64,000 nucleotides of DNA, taken from assembly GCA_012295275.1 (NCBI GenBank), contig CM022672.1, positions 16,579,166-16,643,165 of the forward strand, given 5' to 3'. Positions 39,057-52,109 of the stretch are shown here, piece by piece. Source of the DNA: Chrysomallon squamiferum. Taxonomy: Eukaryota; Mollusca; Gastropoda; Neomphalida; Peltospiridae. Under the pieces are notes generated by a model that was not told the DNA's origin, ran no database searches, and saw only the letters and a program-made list of their open reading frames with translations. How positions within the stretch are numbered: the first letter of the stretch is position 1; each line of letters begins with the position of its first letter. Both the position numbers and the translations under genes were made by a program.

Positions 39057-39180
39057 GTATGTATGAAATTATTTCATTTTAATATTCCGTAAGTTACGAA
39101 GAAGAAGAAAAAAAAAAGAAAGAAAGAGAGAGAGAGAAAAAGTTTATAAATGTGCTTACTCTATGCAATTATATTTTAAA

Positions 39181-39182
<2 letters not shown>

Positions 39183-39222
<40 letters not shown>
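39183..39222. repeat. (ATT)n microsatellite
   Basis: About 13 ATT units. Confidence 0.95.
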
Positions 39223-40090
39223 GTTTATGTCCATTCAAGACATTATTAAATGCTTTCGTTTCACAACATAATCAATCTTTTAAATAGTATTTATCACGAG
39301 CATGAATGATATGTAATCTGATTTTATTTATTTATTAATTTGTTTATTATTTGTTTATTAATAATGACTGAGTGTCATTGGTGTAACTTACAATTTTATT
39401 CAACATAAAAATACATGTAGTATATTTGTATTATGAACAGATATTTGTGGTACTTTTTAAAACATTTTTTAATTTTATGTAAAGTTTTAATGTGGTGAAA
39501 ACTACTTTTATTTAGTATGATTAATTAGGGCATTAACTTTTTCAATTAAACCTTCCTTTCTGTTTTAATATTTTTATTTAACTAACAGTCTGATGGTCTC
39601 GCACAAAAACGATACCTAATATATTAACCTAATATAAACGTTGTATTTCTTTTACTCGCAACTTTTTTCTTCTAGACTTTTTTTTTTTTGTGTATAGGGT
39701 TTCTGTATATGTCTATGTGCTTTGTGTGTGTTTGTCTGTGTGTTTGTATAATATATTTTGTGCGTGTTTGAGTGCGTTTGACTTAAACACCAACTTTGAA
39801 CTTTTAATACTATTATGCGCATTTATCTATGCATCTCATGAATGAGATTTGAACCAAATGATTAAGAATTAACAAAATGAATACAGGAAATTGCATAAAA
39901 CAATTGTTAACCTATTCGTAAGAGTGTTTATGTGTGCGCATGTATTGTGTGATCATGGGTGTTATATGTGAAAATGTTGTTTTCCATATCTGAATATACA
40001 CTATTCATTAATTGCTATATTTAATACGTTATTCATTAATATAATGATAGCTTGAAATTGAAATCACCTTTTCGTGAAATTAAGGACTTT
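39223..40090. other. AT-rich intergenic sequence
   Basis: Nothing recognisable beyond short TG-rich stretches near 39,720-39,780. Confidence 0.5.
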
Positions 40091-40091
40091 A

Positions 40092-40150
<59 letters not shown>

Positions 40151-41160
40151 GCTGAGGACGTTCAGTTAGGATATTAATTAGACTACAACCTTGCAAAAAA
40201 CACTTAACATACAAATATATTTATAATAATATAAGGAAAACAATACAGACATAATACATACAATTTTCGATATTCATTTTGTTTTACATTAGTTTTGTCC
40301 ACATTCATTCGGGAACCTCTTGGACCACACGAAATGCAGAGATTTGTCTTTCAATACATGTATTTTTACCATCACTACTTCTAGTCTTGCTGTTACTGCT
40401 GATGGTACTGTTTCTGCTGTTGTTGTTGCTTCTGTCAATGTAACTAGCACTGCTGCTATCGCTGCTGCCATCGCTGCTCCTGTTATTTGTGCTGCTTCTA
40501 TTACTAATGCTTTTGCTGCTGTTGGTGTTGTTGCTATCACTGCTGCTAATGCTGCTGCTGTCACAACCTAACTACTACTGCTAACCATAAACAACAGGGT
40601 CAATGATGGTGATGATGGTGGTCACGATTATGATGATGATCATGATTATAATGATGATTATGATTATTATGATTATTATTATATTATCAGTAACATCATC
40701 AGTGTCATCGTCATAATCATCATCATCATCAAATATTCTGCTATATATATAGCAGTTAATTTATAAAAAAAAACTTTTGTTCGAACACAGTCTGTAAACA
40801 ATAAACACAAAAAAAAAAAAAAAATTATTCTGATTCTTTTATAACTAAAATGAGTTAACTACAAATATTACTACTATTATTATTGCTACAGCTACTACTT
40901 CTACTCATGATATTACTACTACAACAACAACACTGTTACTACTAATAACGATAACGATGATGTCGACAAAAACAGCAAGTCAACGACAATTAGAACTACT
41001 ACTAGTGATGACGACACAACAGGAATAATTAACTACTCTTTCAACTACTATTACTACTGATACTAGTAATAATAATGATGATAATGACAAATATAATGAA
41101 GATAATGATGATCATCATGGTAATAACAATAATTGCTGTTAGTACTACCAATACTAATTT
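40091..41160. repeat. Trinucleotide-periodic mosaic domain (about 1.07 kb)
   Basis: ATT repeats (40091-40150) are followed by impure CTG/GTT/ACT triplets (40380-40570), GAT/ATC triplets (40590-40735) and ACT/AAC/GAT triplets (40860-41140). The open frames on both strands at 40,290-40,570 (Ala/Thr/Val-rich) come from the three-base period, not from coding. Confidence 0.75.
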
Positions 41161-44100
41161 TAATTAAACGGAGAAATTTTGTTTATTTAAAAAAAAAAAT
41201 TTAAATATCTGATGAAAAATGCTAAAGACTTTGGGGGAAAAAAATCATACGTAAATAAAACCAAACAAAAAACCAAAGAAAAAAAACCAAACAACATTAA
41301 ACGTTAACAAAACATTTTAAAATGAAAGACGAAAAATAAGAAATCGTGGTGCGTTAAAAACAGACATGAACGAACCCCCCACCAAAAACAATCCCACAAA
41401 AACAACCCCAAAACCACAACCCCCCCCACAAACAATAAAAAACATATAACAAAAAAAAAAAAAAAAAAAGTATCTTTTGAATATGTATAACAAACACTTA
41501 TTTTAATTAGGTTCAACCTAGTAACAAAGACTGAGCCATTCAAAACATACAAATTTAACAACAACAACAAGAAAAAAAACTAAACAATCTCGTTCTTCAT
41601 CTTTCATTGCACAGATTCAAGTTAGCGCAAAAGAACGCAGCGAACTTGAATTACAGCTCAATATCAGAGCGCCCGGCTTTTACTTCTAGCCAATGGAGTG
41701 GACTATTTTTCACAGTATTCCGAAAGTGTGGAATGTTCTTTACACACGAAAATTGAATTATCTCTTGCATTAGATGAATGGTATTGTCGTACAACAATAG
41801 TACATTTTGACTATTAATTCACTCATTTTATTGGCTGAACGGTTTTGACCATTATGGAAATGGGAAAGCTGAAGACCGTAAGACCGAATATTTATAAAAA
41901 AAAATTTGTTCTAAAAAGCTATTCATTTTGGAAATTGGTTTCCTCAGTCATCATGGTTTTTATTTTATTATTATTATTATTATTATTTTAATTTTTGTGA
42001 AGTTTGGAACTAAATCTATGATAATTATTCTGAAGCATTCTAAATAATCCAAAATCGAGCGACTGTTATTAACATTTCTAAACACATTTTCGTTTTGCTG
42101 TTTTTATGTTCTGGGTGTTTTGATATAAAAAGGCTTCAATCTAGATGTAGATAGATAGATAAATAGATAACAAATATATAAGTATAAGCTATGAAGCTGA
42201 CAAAATTGAAGATGGCGATACTAATGCTGTTTATGTTTTGAAAGTTTGATTACTTTCTGCAATTTATCACGGTTTATGTTGGGGTTTTTTACAGTCAAAA
42301 TAAAAGAATTTTTTCCTTAAAGAAATTTCGCTTTTCTGCCCGAAGTAATTCATATTAAAAATTGTTTTCTTTTAGACTCTTTAATGACAAACAACAAGTG
42401 TTATTTCTTTTCTTGTGTGGCATGCCGAGTGTTTTCGACATTTTGTACTTTGAGGTATCCCCAGGCTTAGAAATCTTTAAAGTTTTTCTTACTTAAAAAA
42501 AAAAGAAATAATAATAATTTAAAAAAAAAAAAAGTTATTTAAAAAAAATATATAAAAAATAAAAAATGTACTATGAAAAAATAGGAATAGGACTAATTTT
42601 TAAAATTACATTCTTTTATCCGAAAACAAAAGCAAAATGAATAATAGCTTTCGGGATTTCTCTTTCCTTTATGTATCATTGGCAGCCAAATAATTGCGCA
42701 ACCTTCTTTACTGACAAAAATTGTATTTTACATTGTTATTTGTCTTCGGGTAGAAATTTTGTCTTTGAGATTCCCTCGCTATTTGCATTGAGGTTTTAAA
42801 AATGTTATAAAAGTACCAATCCCTGACATATCATTTAGAATCGTATTATATAAACCCGAGTGGAAAACCTGTTTTGATGGCGCCGATGTTCAGCACTGGT
42901 CTTCAAGCTGTCTGTATGACAGGATGGCATCTTTATACAGGCTACAAAACTAACTAGTGACGTATAAAATCAGTACTAACATTCTAACAAAATAACACTG
43001 TCATGGGTAATCAAATCAGACTAATTTATTTTATATTTCAAGAAGATGTAGTTGAATATTCACCGGATATGTAAACAAAAGATTCACCAAAAAACCCCAG
43101 AAAACCTATATAATCGGATCTCACTTATTGCATGCGATTGCTACGAATATATTTGCTTTGCTTATGGGTTTTTAGCATAATAATAATGGGTTTATTCCTG
43201 TGTTTTTCACTTATGATAAATAACTGTTTTCAGGTGTAGTCAGTGCAATAACAAACGTTGCAGAACAAAGAATTTAATAGCAATTGTGGTGTTGCTTACG
43301 AACCATGAAATGATTACGATAAATGAAATACTCTGAAAAATAACAAAATGTAATGTGTTTATGTATGTTTAAGTATCTATGTGATATATTGTTTTATTTT
43401 ATTAATTTATTAGTGTGTGTCCAAGTATTATGTATGTTTGTAGGTAGGCTGGCAGGCAGGCAGGTAGGTAGGCAGGTATGTATGTATGTATGTATGCATG
43501 CATGCATGTAAGTACGTATGTGTGTATGTTTGTATATATGGACATAGATATTTATGTATATATGTATGTATGTATGTGTGAGGCTATGTGTATGTATCTA
43601 TATTTGCAAGTAAGGACGTACATATTTAAAAGAAACTCATTTTCCAACCATTAAACACAGATCAGAACTAACAAAATGAAAACATACGATTTCGCGGCAT
43701 TAGTACATTAGCAATTACAAACGGGTTTCAATGAAACAGGTCTCAACCACCAAGCATAGACTACAACACTGTTAATGAAACGACAGCGCCTCGGGGTGGC
43801 GTGCAGAATCTAACGAACCCTACACAATGAGCTGATTATTCCAAGAGCCATCACCAAGTGATTTAACTCTCATCTTTGAAAAATAATAAGACATCTGCCC
43901 TTGGCTTCTCTGACCAGCACCAACAATGCTTAACCTTGGTTCACTTTCACCATCATTTTGTTGACTGATATTCTATCGTTCTGGTCCAATGACGAGAAAG
44001 TGACCGTTAATTCCAGCCAAAAGTTGTTTATAAAGGTTTGGTTATTACTGGATTAGGTTGTGTGCGCGTGTGTTGCCCTCGGCTACGGGCTGATGACATT

Positions 44101-45885
44101 TGAAACTAGTGATTCGAATATGTTTTATATGAACTTCTTACTTTGATAACAAAAAGCGTTACCCGAAGCAATAATTTCTCATTTTAGTTTCGTCTGTTTG
44201 GGTTACAGGTCAGCTAATTATTGTGTCGTATAACGACTTAATCAGGGAATGTCTGAACAAATGAAAATAAATTTCATATATATATATATATATATGTGTA
44301 ATTATAAATTTTCAGCCAATTCATCATTCCAGAAAGATGCCAGGAACACAAGATAGAAATAAAAATAAACATTATGAAATAAACATTAAATAGCAATCGC
44401 TCATACAAATAATAGAAACTAAAATCAGTGGAAAAGATTGAATAAATAAGATTTTGTTTTGTCTTCCCAAATATTAGCATGAATGCTATTTGAAATTATA
44501 AGTGTCAGATATCTATTATGTTAGAAAACATTTTCATTAAAAAGTCTTGACGACTTTATTATTATTATTATTATTATTATTATTTTTTTTTTCTGTGCGT
44601 TCCTAATTTCTTATATAATTTTCACAATAAATGTTGATGAACAGCAGCCATGACAATATCAAAATTAAATTTATTTTAAATTATAAGTGAAATGATCGTA
44701 TATGCTTAGGAACATTTATCAGAAAATTATATTCATTTATTTATAGCTGAATAGCAAAAAACACCCTTCACCAAAAAACCGAACAAAAAACAAAAAACCT
44801 AGCCGAAAATAAAAACAATAACATTCCAACCAAAAAACTTGAAGAATAAAAAAAAAAAAAAAAAGTATTATAACCACTGAGAAGTATCGCTCTAAACTGC
44901 AGTAAATTTATAATTAGTTTTCTCGGCTTTAGTATTTCCCGGAGGGGCTAATGCAGTCGATGGACGTAAAGTGTTAAATATGAATATCATATTAAAAACT
45001 CGTACCATGACGATATGACTAAGTGAAAAGTTTCACACTGATGACTGTTAACGAAGTTTGACGAGGAAAACAAATACAGTCGAGAGAACAAAATAATTAC
45101 TAGCGTTAACCATGGAGAAAATTCTCTGTTTCAGAATGTGTGTGTATGTTTTTGTTAAAGTGTTTATTTAACAGGAAGAAAAAACGAGCATATGTCAATA
45201 TTTCATAAACCAGATGAAAATATACGACACTTAGTTAGAACGGGAACTAGTTTTACAAGCCAAGCTAATAATCATTATCAATATTAATTAATTACAATTA
45301 TAGTTATGATTATTATCATGGTTACTATTATTATTACTGTTGTCATTACTGTCGTTGTTGTTGTTGTTGTAGTTACTGTGCCCCTTTTCCTAATTAATCT
45401 GGGACAGTTAACATAAAGCTAGTTACAGTATTCGTCATATCATTATCAGCAGACACAAATGAAATGGGTAAGGAATCGTTCTGTTATTATGCTTCAGCTG
45501 TCGCTTTCAGTGTCGCTTTTCGAGTAGGAAATTAATGCTGTCTGCGTGAAACGGCGTAGCTATCTCGAGACGAAGAAACGTCAGAATTAGTGACGATTAG
45601 TATCAAAATGCTTTCTTATTGTAATGGATGATTATTTGGGTTAAAGAAGAGATTTCCATTTCGACACTTTCTATTGTGGGAAATGACATTAGTCGTTTCG
45701 TTATTTCAAACGATGACAGTCGTTTTCAATTGATTTTCGGTTTTAAGGTGGAATATTTCGTCTTAACACGGCATCACTGCTTGGCACATTAGGGACAGTA
45801 AAAACAATCGTTCCAAAGGAAAAAATAGTTATTATAAAATAACAATTTACTTACCTATTTTATGTATGAACACTTACACATACAG
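41161..45885. other. Gene desert, middle part
   Basis: Contains an A/C homopolymer tract (41,372-41,432), a CCAAT motif near 41,690, a GGCA/GGTA/TATG tetranucleotide array (43,436-43,510), (TA)n at 44,277 and (ATT)n at 44,558. Stretches 43,700-44,100 and 45,440-45,800 are non-repetitive with raised CpG. No coding exon or RNA gene was recognised. Confidence 0.5.
43436..43510. repeat. Tetranucleotide array (GGCA/GGTA, then TATG, then CATG)
   Basis: Three related four-base units follow one another, as in a slippage series with point changes. Confidence 0.9.
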
Positions 45886-45926
45886 AAACAAACGCACACA
45901 CAACACACACACACACACACATGTGT

Positions 45927-46047
45927 GTGTGTGAGTGTATATATTTGTGTGTATTTACGAAAGTGTACACACGTAAGTGTGTGTGTTTATATATATATAA
46001 TACGTGTGTACACTTTCGTAAATACACACACATATACACTCACACAT
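45927..46047. repeat. Long hairpin: 29-bp perfect stem, about 47 bp in all, 25-nt loop
   Basis: 45947-45975 is the exact reverse complement of 46001-46029. Beyond a 4/2-base internal bulge the arms pair for about 16 more bases. The loop is 45976-46000. The outer arms are TG/CA-rich but the core (ATTTACGAAAGTGTACAC) is not a simple repeat. Confidence 0.85.
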
Positions 46048-46387
46048 ACATACATGAACATCCATGTGTACGTAAAAACACACACACAGATACATATACA
46101 TACATACATACATACATATAAATACATATATCACACAATATTACCATTATAATACATGTTTATGCCAGTAAGAGTATCTCTAATTAATTAAATGACTATT
46201 TAACGTCACAGTGAAAGGTTAAATACTTATTGTCATGGAAACATGAACAGTAATCTGATCGAAAGAGTCACATTAATTTTAATCACGCACAATGCGCTAC
46301 AGAATTATAATCTCTGATCTAAGAGACTTAACCGTTTCCAGATTAGCGGAAGAGAAGTTATTAATAATTATCTTTAATGTTTATGTG

Positions 46388-46415
46388 TGTGCGCGCGCGT
46401 GTGTGTGTGTGTGTC
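46388..46415. repeat. GC/GT dinucleotide run
   Basis: A short GCGCGCGTGTGTG tract. Confidence 0.9.
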
Positions 46416-46754
46416 AGCGTGGTGTATGTAGTGTGATATGTGTGATTATGCATGTGTATGTGTTTCATTTTATGGCACACAATATAAATATAACAATAAA
46501 GTATAGAAGTCATTTCTTATCAGTCCTATCAGTATTGTATGCAACACCTAACAGTATTGTATCTGAAATAATGAACTGATATTTGGAGTTGCAAGTAGAA
46601 TCGACGATAAACGTCGAAAGTGATGATATTGTTGGTGGAAGAAAAATACTCTAGTGGTCAAGAAGATTTTTTTCATCATGGCTTCTTTCCATATACCGAT
46701 CAGTGTTTCCAATAGCTCCTCGAATTTGTCTTAAACCATTTGCAGTTTTCAATC

Positions 46755-47050
46755 CTTGACATTTGTAAATATTACTTACCTTATTCATTATATGATAACT
46801 GTAAATATTTACCTTATTCATTCTATAATATTTGTAAGTATTACTTACCTTATTCATTCTACAATATTTGTAAATATTACTTATCTTATTCATTCTAGCA
46901 TATTTGTAAATATTACTTACCTTATTCATTCTATGACATTTGTAAATATTACTTATCTTATTCATTCCATAATATTTGTAAATATTACTTACCTTATTTA
47001 TTCCATAATATTTGTAAATATTACTTACGCTATTAATCATATGATATTTG
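46755..47050 (-). repeat. 36-bp minisatellite, about 8 copies
   Basis: The unit on the minus strand reads ATGAATAAGGTAAGTAAT followed by ATTTACAAATATTATAGA. Because 36 is a multiple of three, long frames are open on both strands: minus gives a 12-residue repeat MNKVSNIYKYYR, plus gives TIFVNITYLIHS. Each reading is a by-product of the period, and no start context, partner exon or homologue is recognised. Confidence 0.85.
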
Positions 47051-50000
47051 TAGAATAAGGCGAAACTGTGACTGATGCAGGGATGTGGTAACATGAATAA
47101 ACATTAGGCATTCAGCAGTCAGGTGGGCTTTGTAGTTTTCTGAGAAGAGGGCAGGCATCTTTGGGGTCATTAATTTAGTTCTTAGCATCTTAAGAAATTC
47201 CTCCTGTTGCCATGGGAAATATTTGGATGATGTAAGCGCTTTTCAGACAAACAGCATGGACCAGGCATTGTCACAGGAAAATATTATAGATCGCTTAATT
47301 GTGGTTGTCATAAATATCATAGCTGCTTGTAATATTGGTTTCAGGATCGATTTGACATGGCTTCTTGATCGTAGTCAGTGCCATTTACGATTAATGACAG
47401 TATAACAATCTCCTTGAAAAACTATGGCCAGATTCTTATTTTCAGCTTTACAAAGTTCATAGATAGGAAATCTGTGTTAGATGGCAGAAATCAATCATGA
47501 AGGGTCACTGGATCAGTTGACACCGATCTGTTTCAGGACCCTCAGAAATTGTTTCAGTTCTCTCATCCACGCCCAAATTCAAAGGACTTATTTTAATAAC
47601 GGAAGCCATTTTGGTTATATTTCCAAATATAATTTATAACTGTATTTCCCATCTCAGTCCCTCAGTGAATCCGATATCTCTTTTGACATAAAAGCTTCCC
47701 CTCACTTTTGAAAAAAATGGGTATAAGATAGAATGTAAATTGTTCATTTGAATGTACGGTTTTTCTCACTTTTTTTTTAATTCTTTTAGTAATTTGACTT
47801 ATTTTAATGGACATAAACCGAGCTTATCTCAAGATAATTTATTTATTTTGAATGCTAGGATTTCATGGCCATCGACATTAATGGGTTCAGAAAATGTTTT
47901 TCTTAATACATCATATTAAAATTGCCCTCTGTGTCAGACGGTTGCAAACACTTATCTATAATCTTTTTACAGAATCGCTTTCCTTAGAAAACGTGGATAC
48001 GATGCAAAAACTATAATTTCTAAGACAGCAGTTGCTTTATTGATGTTTTAAAACTATCTCTAAATGAAAATTTGGATGTCTTCCTAAAACAGTGTCTGAT
48101 ACTTTTGTAAACTCATATCAAACTGCAGTAAAGTATTCACTTTGGCATCATACTCTGAACTATACTAAGATAATACTGCTCCTTAGAAGTATTTCAAATA
48201 ATAATTTTTTTTCTGGTGAAAAACAAATGTCAATTGTTTCAAGGAAATGTTAAAATAATCTTTCAAGAAAAGTAAAGATTATAGAGAATGACAATTCTAA
48301 AGCCACCATTAATCATCTCATTTGACCGATTTTATCTTCCTCGTATTCATTACAGAGAATGTGATCAAATCTCGGCGAAGGCATCAATTATTCAAGCACG
48401 TACGTATGCACATAAAGCACTTGGAATGAGAAAATAACCAAATTTTTAACCAAATATTTTTTCCTCGAACTGTTATAATTAATGCCTTTCTACGTAAAAA
48501 AATAAAAAAAAATAAAAAATAAAAAAAGAAGAAAAAAACGGACAGAAAAAACTCGATGTTGCCACGCTATGAACTGTTCTTGCCAACTTGTTAAATCCTG
48601 CCGTAGATTTATCATTTTGTGATAAAAAGTTTTGGCTGAATTAATTGCATATATCTTTTAATTCATTAATTCTTTTTTCTTTTATACTGTTAAGAAAGAG
48701 TAATAGTAACTACCGTAGTAGTAATAAACACAACAATGACAGTATTATAAATAACTATTAGAATACAAATACAAAAACATGGTATCAATAAAAGTAATAA
48801 TACACCATACATCCAAAGACACACATACTCACGCACACACGCACACGCACACACGCACGTACACACTAAATATATAAACTGTAATTTAAATCAGAAAAGT
48901 GAATTGCTTATTTACAATAGGATGCGAAAGAATAAAAAATTCTGCCTCGGGGTTTTTACTGCTATCTTAAACGGGCGACATCATTTTGACAGTGTTTTCA
49001 TTATGGTTGCATTACGATTGCATTTACTCAGATTATATCATGCATGTTAGTACTGGCAAGATTATTAATTTTTTAGCAAAGAAATAGAGACAAAAACCTT
49101 GAAACCAAACCAAAGAAAAGAAAAAAGAAAAGAACAAAAAAAGTAGAAAATTAAGAACAAAAAACCCTTATGGTTCAGTGATTTGTTAGTGTGAAATAAC
49201 GAGACTATATAAGTGTATGGGTGAATGTGAATGACTGAAGACGCATAACAGTAAACATGTAAATAAGAATAAAGGAGTAATATGAAAAATATGTAATTGT
49301 AAATGTTGTGTATGAATGTATGTATATGTACGTTTATGTACGTGAGTTATTTGTATGTATGTTGTGTGTGTATGAGAGAGAGACAGAGAAGTATATATAA
49401 AGAGTATCTGATAACTGAACTCGTAAATATATGCTTTTCATTTGCAGTTTATTAGAAGCAAAGAAAGACAACACCATAAAAACAAACAAAATAAAAATAT
49501 GAAATTACAAAAAAACAACAACAATCCAAAACAAAACAAAATAAAAAATAAAACAACTGCTTTTTTTGTAATTATTCCACTGAGAATATTAAAATCGACT
49601 TATTACTTTAGAGAAGCTCGTGTTTATTTGCTTCCACGTCTCTCGATATGCACTTATTTCCATCAGCTGTCACCTTCTGCCATGCAATGTCAATCACCAT
49701 TTTGTGTCTGACTTGTAGCACTGAAACTATCTTAATCTTTGACAGAAAATCTGCTAATTTGTTTTGAATTTTTTTTTTTTTTTTTATTTATTAAAATTAA
49801 TTTTTTTTTTTTTTCTTATAACGAGCATGTACATTAATCAGGTTTTTTGTTTATTATTTTTTGCTTTTTCATTTATAAGTTAACAAAATAATTTAAAAGT
49901 TAAAATAAAATGATTTTCAGATTTGAATATGAGATGAAATATAAAAATAAGATTTTAATTTAAAAAAATATTTTGCTGTGTGTATGTATATGAGTGTGGA

Positions 50001-50396
50001 AGTGCACTGTCACAAATATTACGAGGTTTTTCCTGATTCTTTCGCCTTTAGATTTTTTCTTTTCGTTCAGCGAATTATTTATCAGAAGTTAGTATGTCCT
50101 TTCGCGTTTATATCATAAAATAATCATATAAAAGGTTGCACAAACAAACAAAACACTGACACTTAATAGCAAATAATATTAATGCTAACGAATATTTATA
50201 AAATATATTATTTACGTTCTACTGTGAAATGAAATGAAGTCTACAGTTCCTACACTAAAACAAAATTAATTAAATTCCTTATCATTATTATTGGATTTCT
50301 CGTGATTTAATCCAGAACATGTGTTCATGAACAACTAAAATCTACAAAAGTTTAGCCATTCATTCTGCTGGGCACTAATAAGAAAAGGTAATGATA
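47051..50396. other. Gene desert with a non-repetitive block at 47.06-47.75 kb
   Basis: 47,060-47,750 is unusually free of microsatellites and of near-normal composition. A short minus-strand frame starting MASVIKISPLNLGVDERTET (near 47,610) runs into a stop after 34 codons. It could be a decayed retroelement or an unrecognised exon. The rest is AT-rich with CA runs (48,830-48,865) and A runs. Confidence 0.4.
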
Positions 50397-50545
50397 TTAT
50401 TATTATTACTATTATTACTATTATTATTATTATTATTATTATTGTTGTTGTTGTTGTTGTTGTTGTTGTTATTGTTGTTGTTTTGTTAGGATTTTCAAGG
50501 AATTGTATTTGTAAATTTATTTCTTTCAATAATAATAATAATAAC

Positions 50546-50615
<70 letters not shown>
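50397..50615. repeat. (ATT)n-(GTT)n then (AAT)n arrays
   Basis: ATT and GTT repeats (50397-50480) and, inverted in sense, AAT repeats (50528-50615) flank 47 bases. They could fold back on each other. Confidence 0.9.
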
Positions 50616-50971
50616 GAAATAACAATAAGTAATAAATAATAAATGATGAAACATTAAGTGAAATATTCTTATCGAGATTCAGATAATTGTTTCATCCACC
50701 ACGGTTCGTGAACTCGTTCTTCGTCTCTGTAGTTTCCCGTCTCCCAGTTTGTTCCAAATTAGTTCTTGTGATAAGTTCAGTATAGAATTATACTTTTAGT
50801 TCTTCAGTTATAACCTGCACGTCCACACACTGGTTTTACTATTAAATTTTATTAACAAATTACTAGCTTTATTAACCGTAGCAGCACCATCAGCAAAAGG
50901 AGAGAGAGAAGTGAGGGAGAGTTAGGGAAAGGAGAGAATAAAATAGTTTGACTTCTGTTATTTTCATTTGT

Positions 50972-50976
<5 letters not shown>

Positions 50977-51013
<37 letters not shown>
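50977..51013. repeat. (GA)n microsatellite
   Basis: A pure GA run. Confidence 0.95.
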
Positions 51014-51018
<5 letters not shown>

Positions 51019-52017
51019 AAGTTAACGTTTTTTAATGGATCAACTTTCAAATTCCAGTTATAAATTGTGAATGTATGTAGTAATTACGTGTTTTTCTTAC
51101 CCTAGCATATCCAAAAATAAAGAAATACTCAGGTTGTTACTGTCGTTTCTACTGTAACAATAAGTAATCTTTATTATTTAAAAAAAATTAGCTCGTTGGA
51201 TGATACAATTCCATTATATTTACTGGAATCTGAGGAAATGCTAAAATGTTGGGTTTTTTGTTGTTGTTTTTCTCGCTTTTTTTTCATGATCTCAAGAATC
51301 ATTTGAAATGTGATTTGCGACCTTTTTTCTGACACTACGTCCGTGCCATGCCTGTTTGAGTAGCACGTTATTTAGCAGACGTCAGTTTTTGTTAATCTGC
51401 ACAGAACGTACACCGTGGAAGTTTCGGTTTTCACATGATTGACAAAAGGTTGAAATCTGCACCGAAGTTCTGTTCCATATCATTTGCTAAATAATATCAA
51501 AGTGTTCTTATGTGTTAGTAGCACTGACAAATGCTGGCGTGGAACAGAGTATCAAGAGGTAATTTGGGAGTTCGATTGAATGTCACACGAGGGTAATCGT
51601 TTTTGTCCGGGTTAACAGGATCGTAACAACGGTTTCATGAATGTTTATGACTTGTCAAGAAACCGAGGCAGAGACAGAGAGAGAGAAAATGAGCCGAGTT
51701 TGAGGTTGGCGAGATGTTTTATTCACTGCCTGACTGCGTATACTATCGTTAGTCGAACTAGTCCAGCATTAACACACATTAATCAAATGCCATTATCAAC
51801 CGGTTTTTAGGATTTTTATTTTTATTTTATTGTTTTTTTTCTTCTTCTTTTATCTGGATTATTTTAGTAATCTAATGTAACCTATTGTTGTTCTTATAAC
51901 TTACTGCGGATGAATCAAACAATAGCTATAGAATCTCATGTTATTATTATTATTATCTCGAACATATTAAAAATTACTTTCTTTAATTTGTCAGATCTCA
52001 CGGATGTCGTCTTTTCC

Positions 52018-52019
<2 letters not shown>
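51014..52019. other. Non-repetitive intergenic island
   Basis: 51,320-51,800 lacks simple repeats and has several CpGs. No frame or RNA was recognised. It is a candidate regulatory element only by its composition. Confidence 0.35.
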
Positions 52020-52105
<86 letters not shown>

Positions 52106-52109
52106 TTCT
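52020..52109. repeat. (CT)n microsatellite, about 90 bp
   Basis: A nearly pure CT run that ends with two TTTCTCT interruptions. Confidence 0.95.

Noticed and set aside
40289-40571. Ala/Thr/Val-rich frames on both strands
   Set aside because: Both strands are open at once because of the three-base repeat period. This is not a gene.
41612-41652. Short inverted repeat ATTCAAGTT...AACTTGAAT
   Set aside because: Only 9 bp of pairing around 20 bases, within chance in 64 kb.
46651-47094. 147-residue minus frame with a 12-residue repeat, a possible novel secreted repeat protein
   Set aside because: The repeat unit is 36 bp, so every frame without a stop in one unit stays open. The plus strand is open too, and there is no signal peptide or partner exon.
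50335-50625. Poly-Leu minus-strand frame
   Set aside because: A translation of AAT/ATT and GTT arrays.
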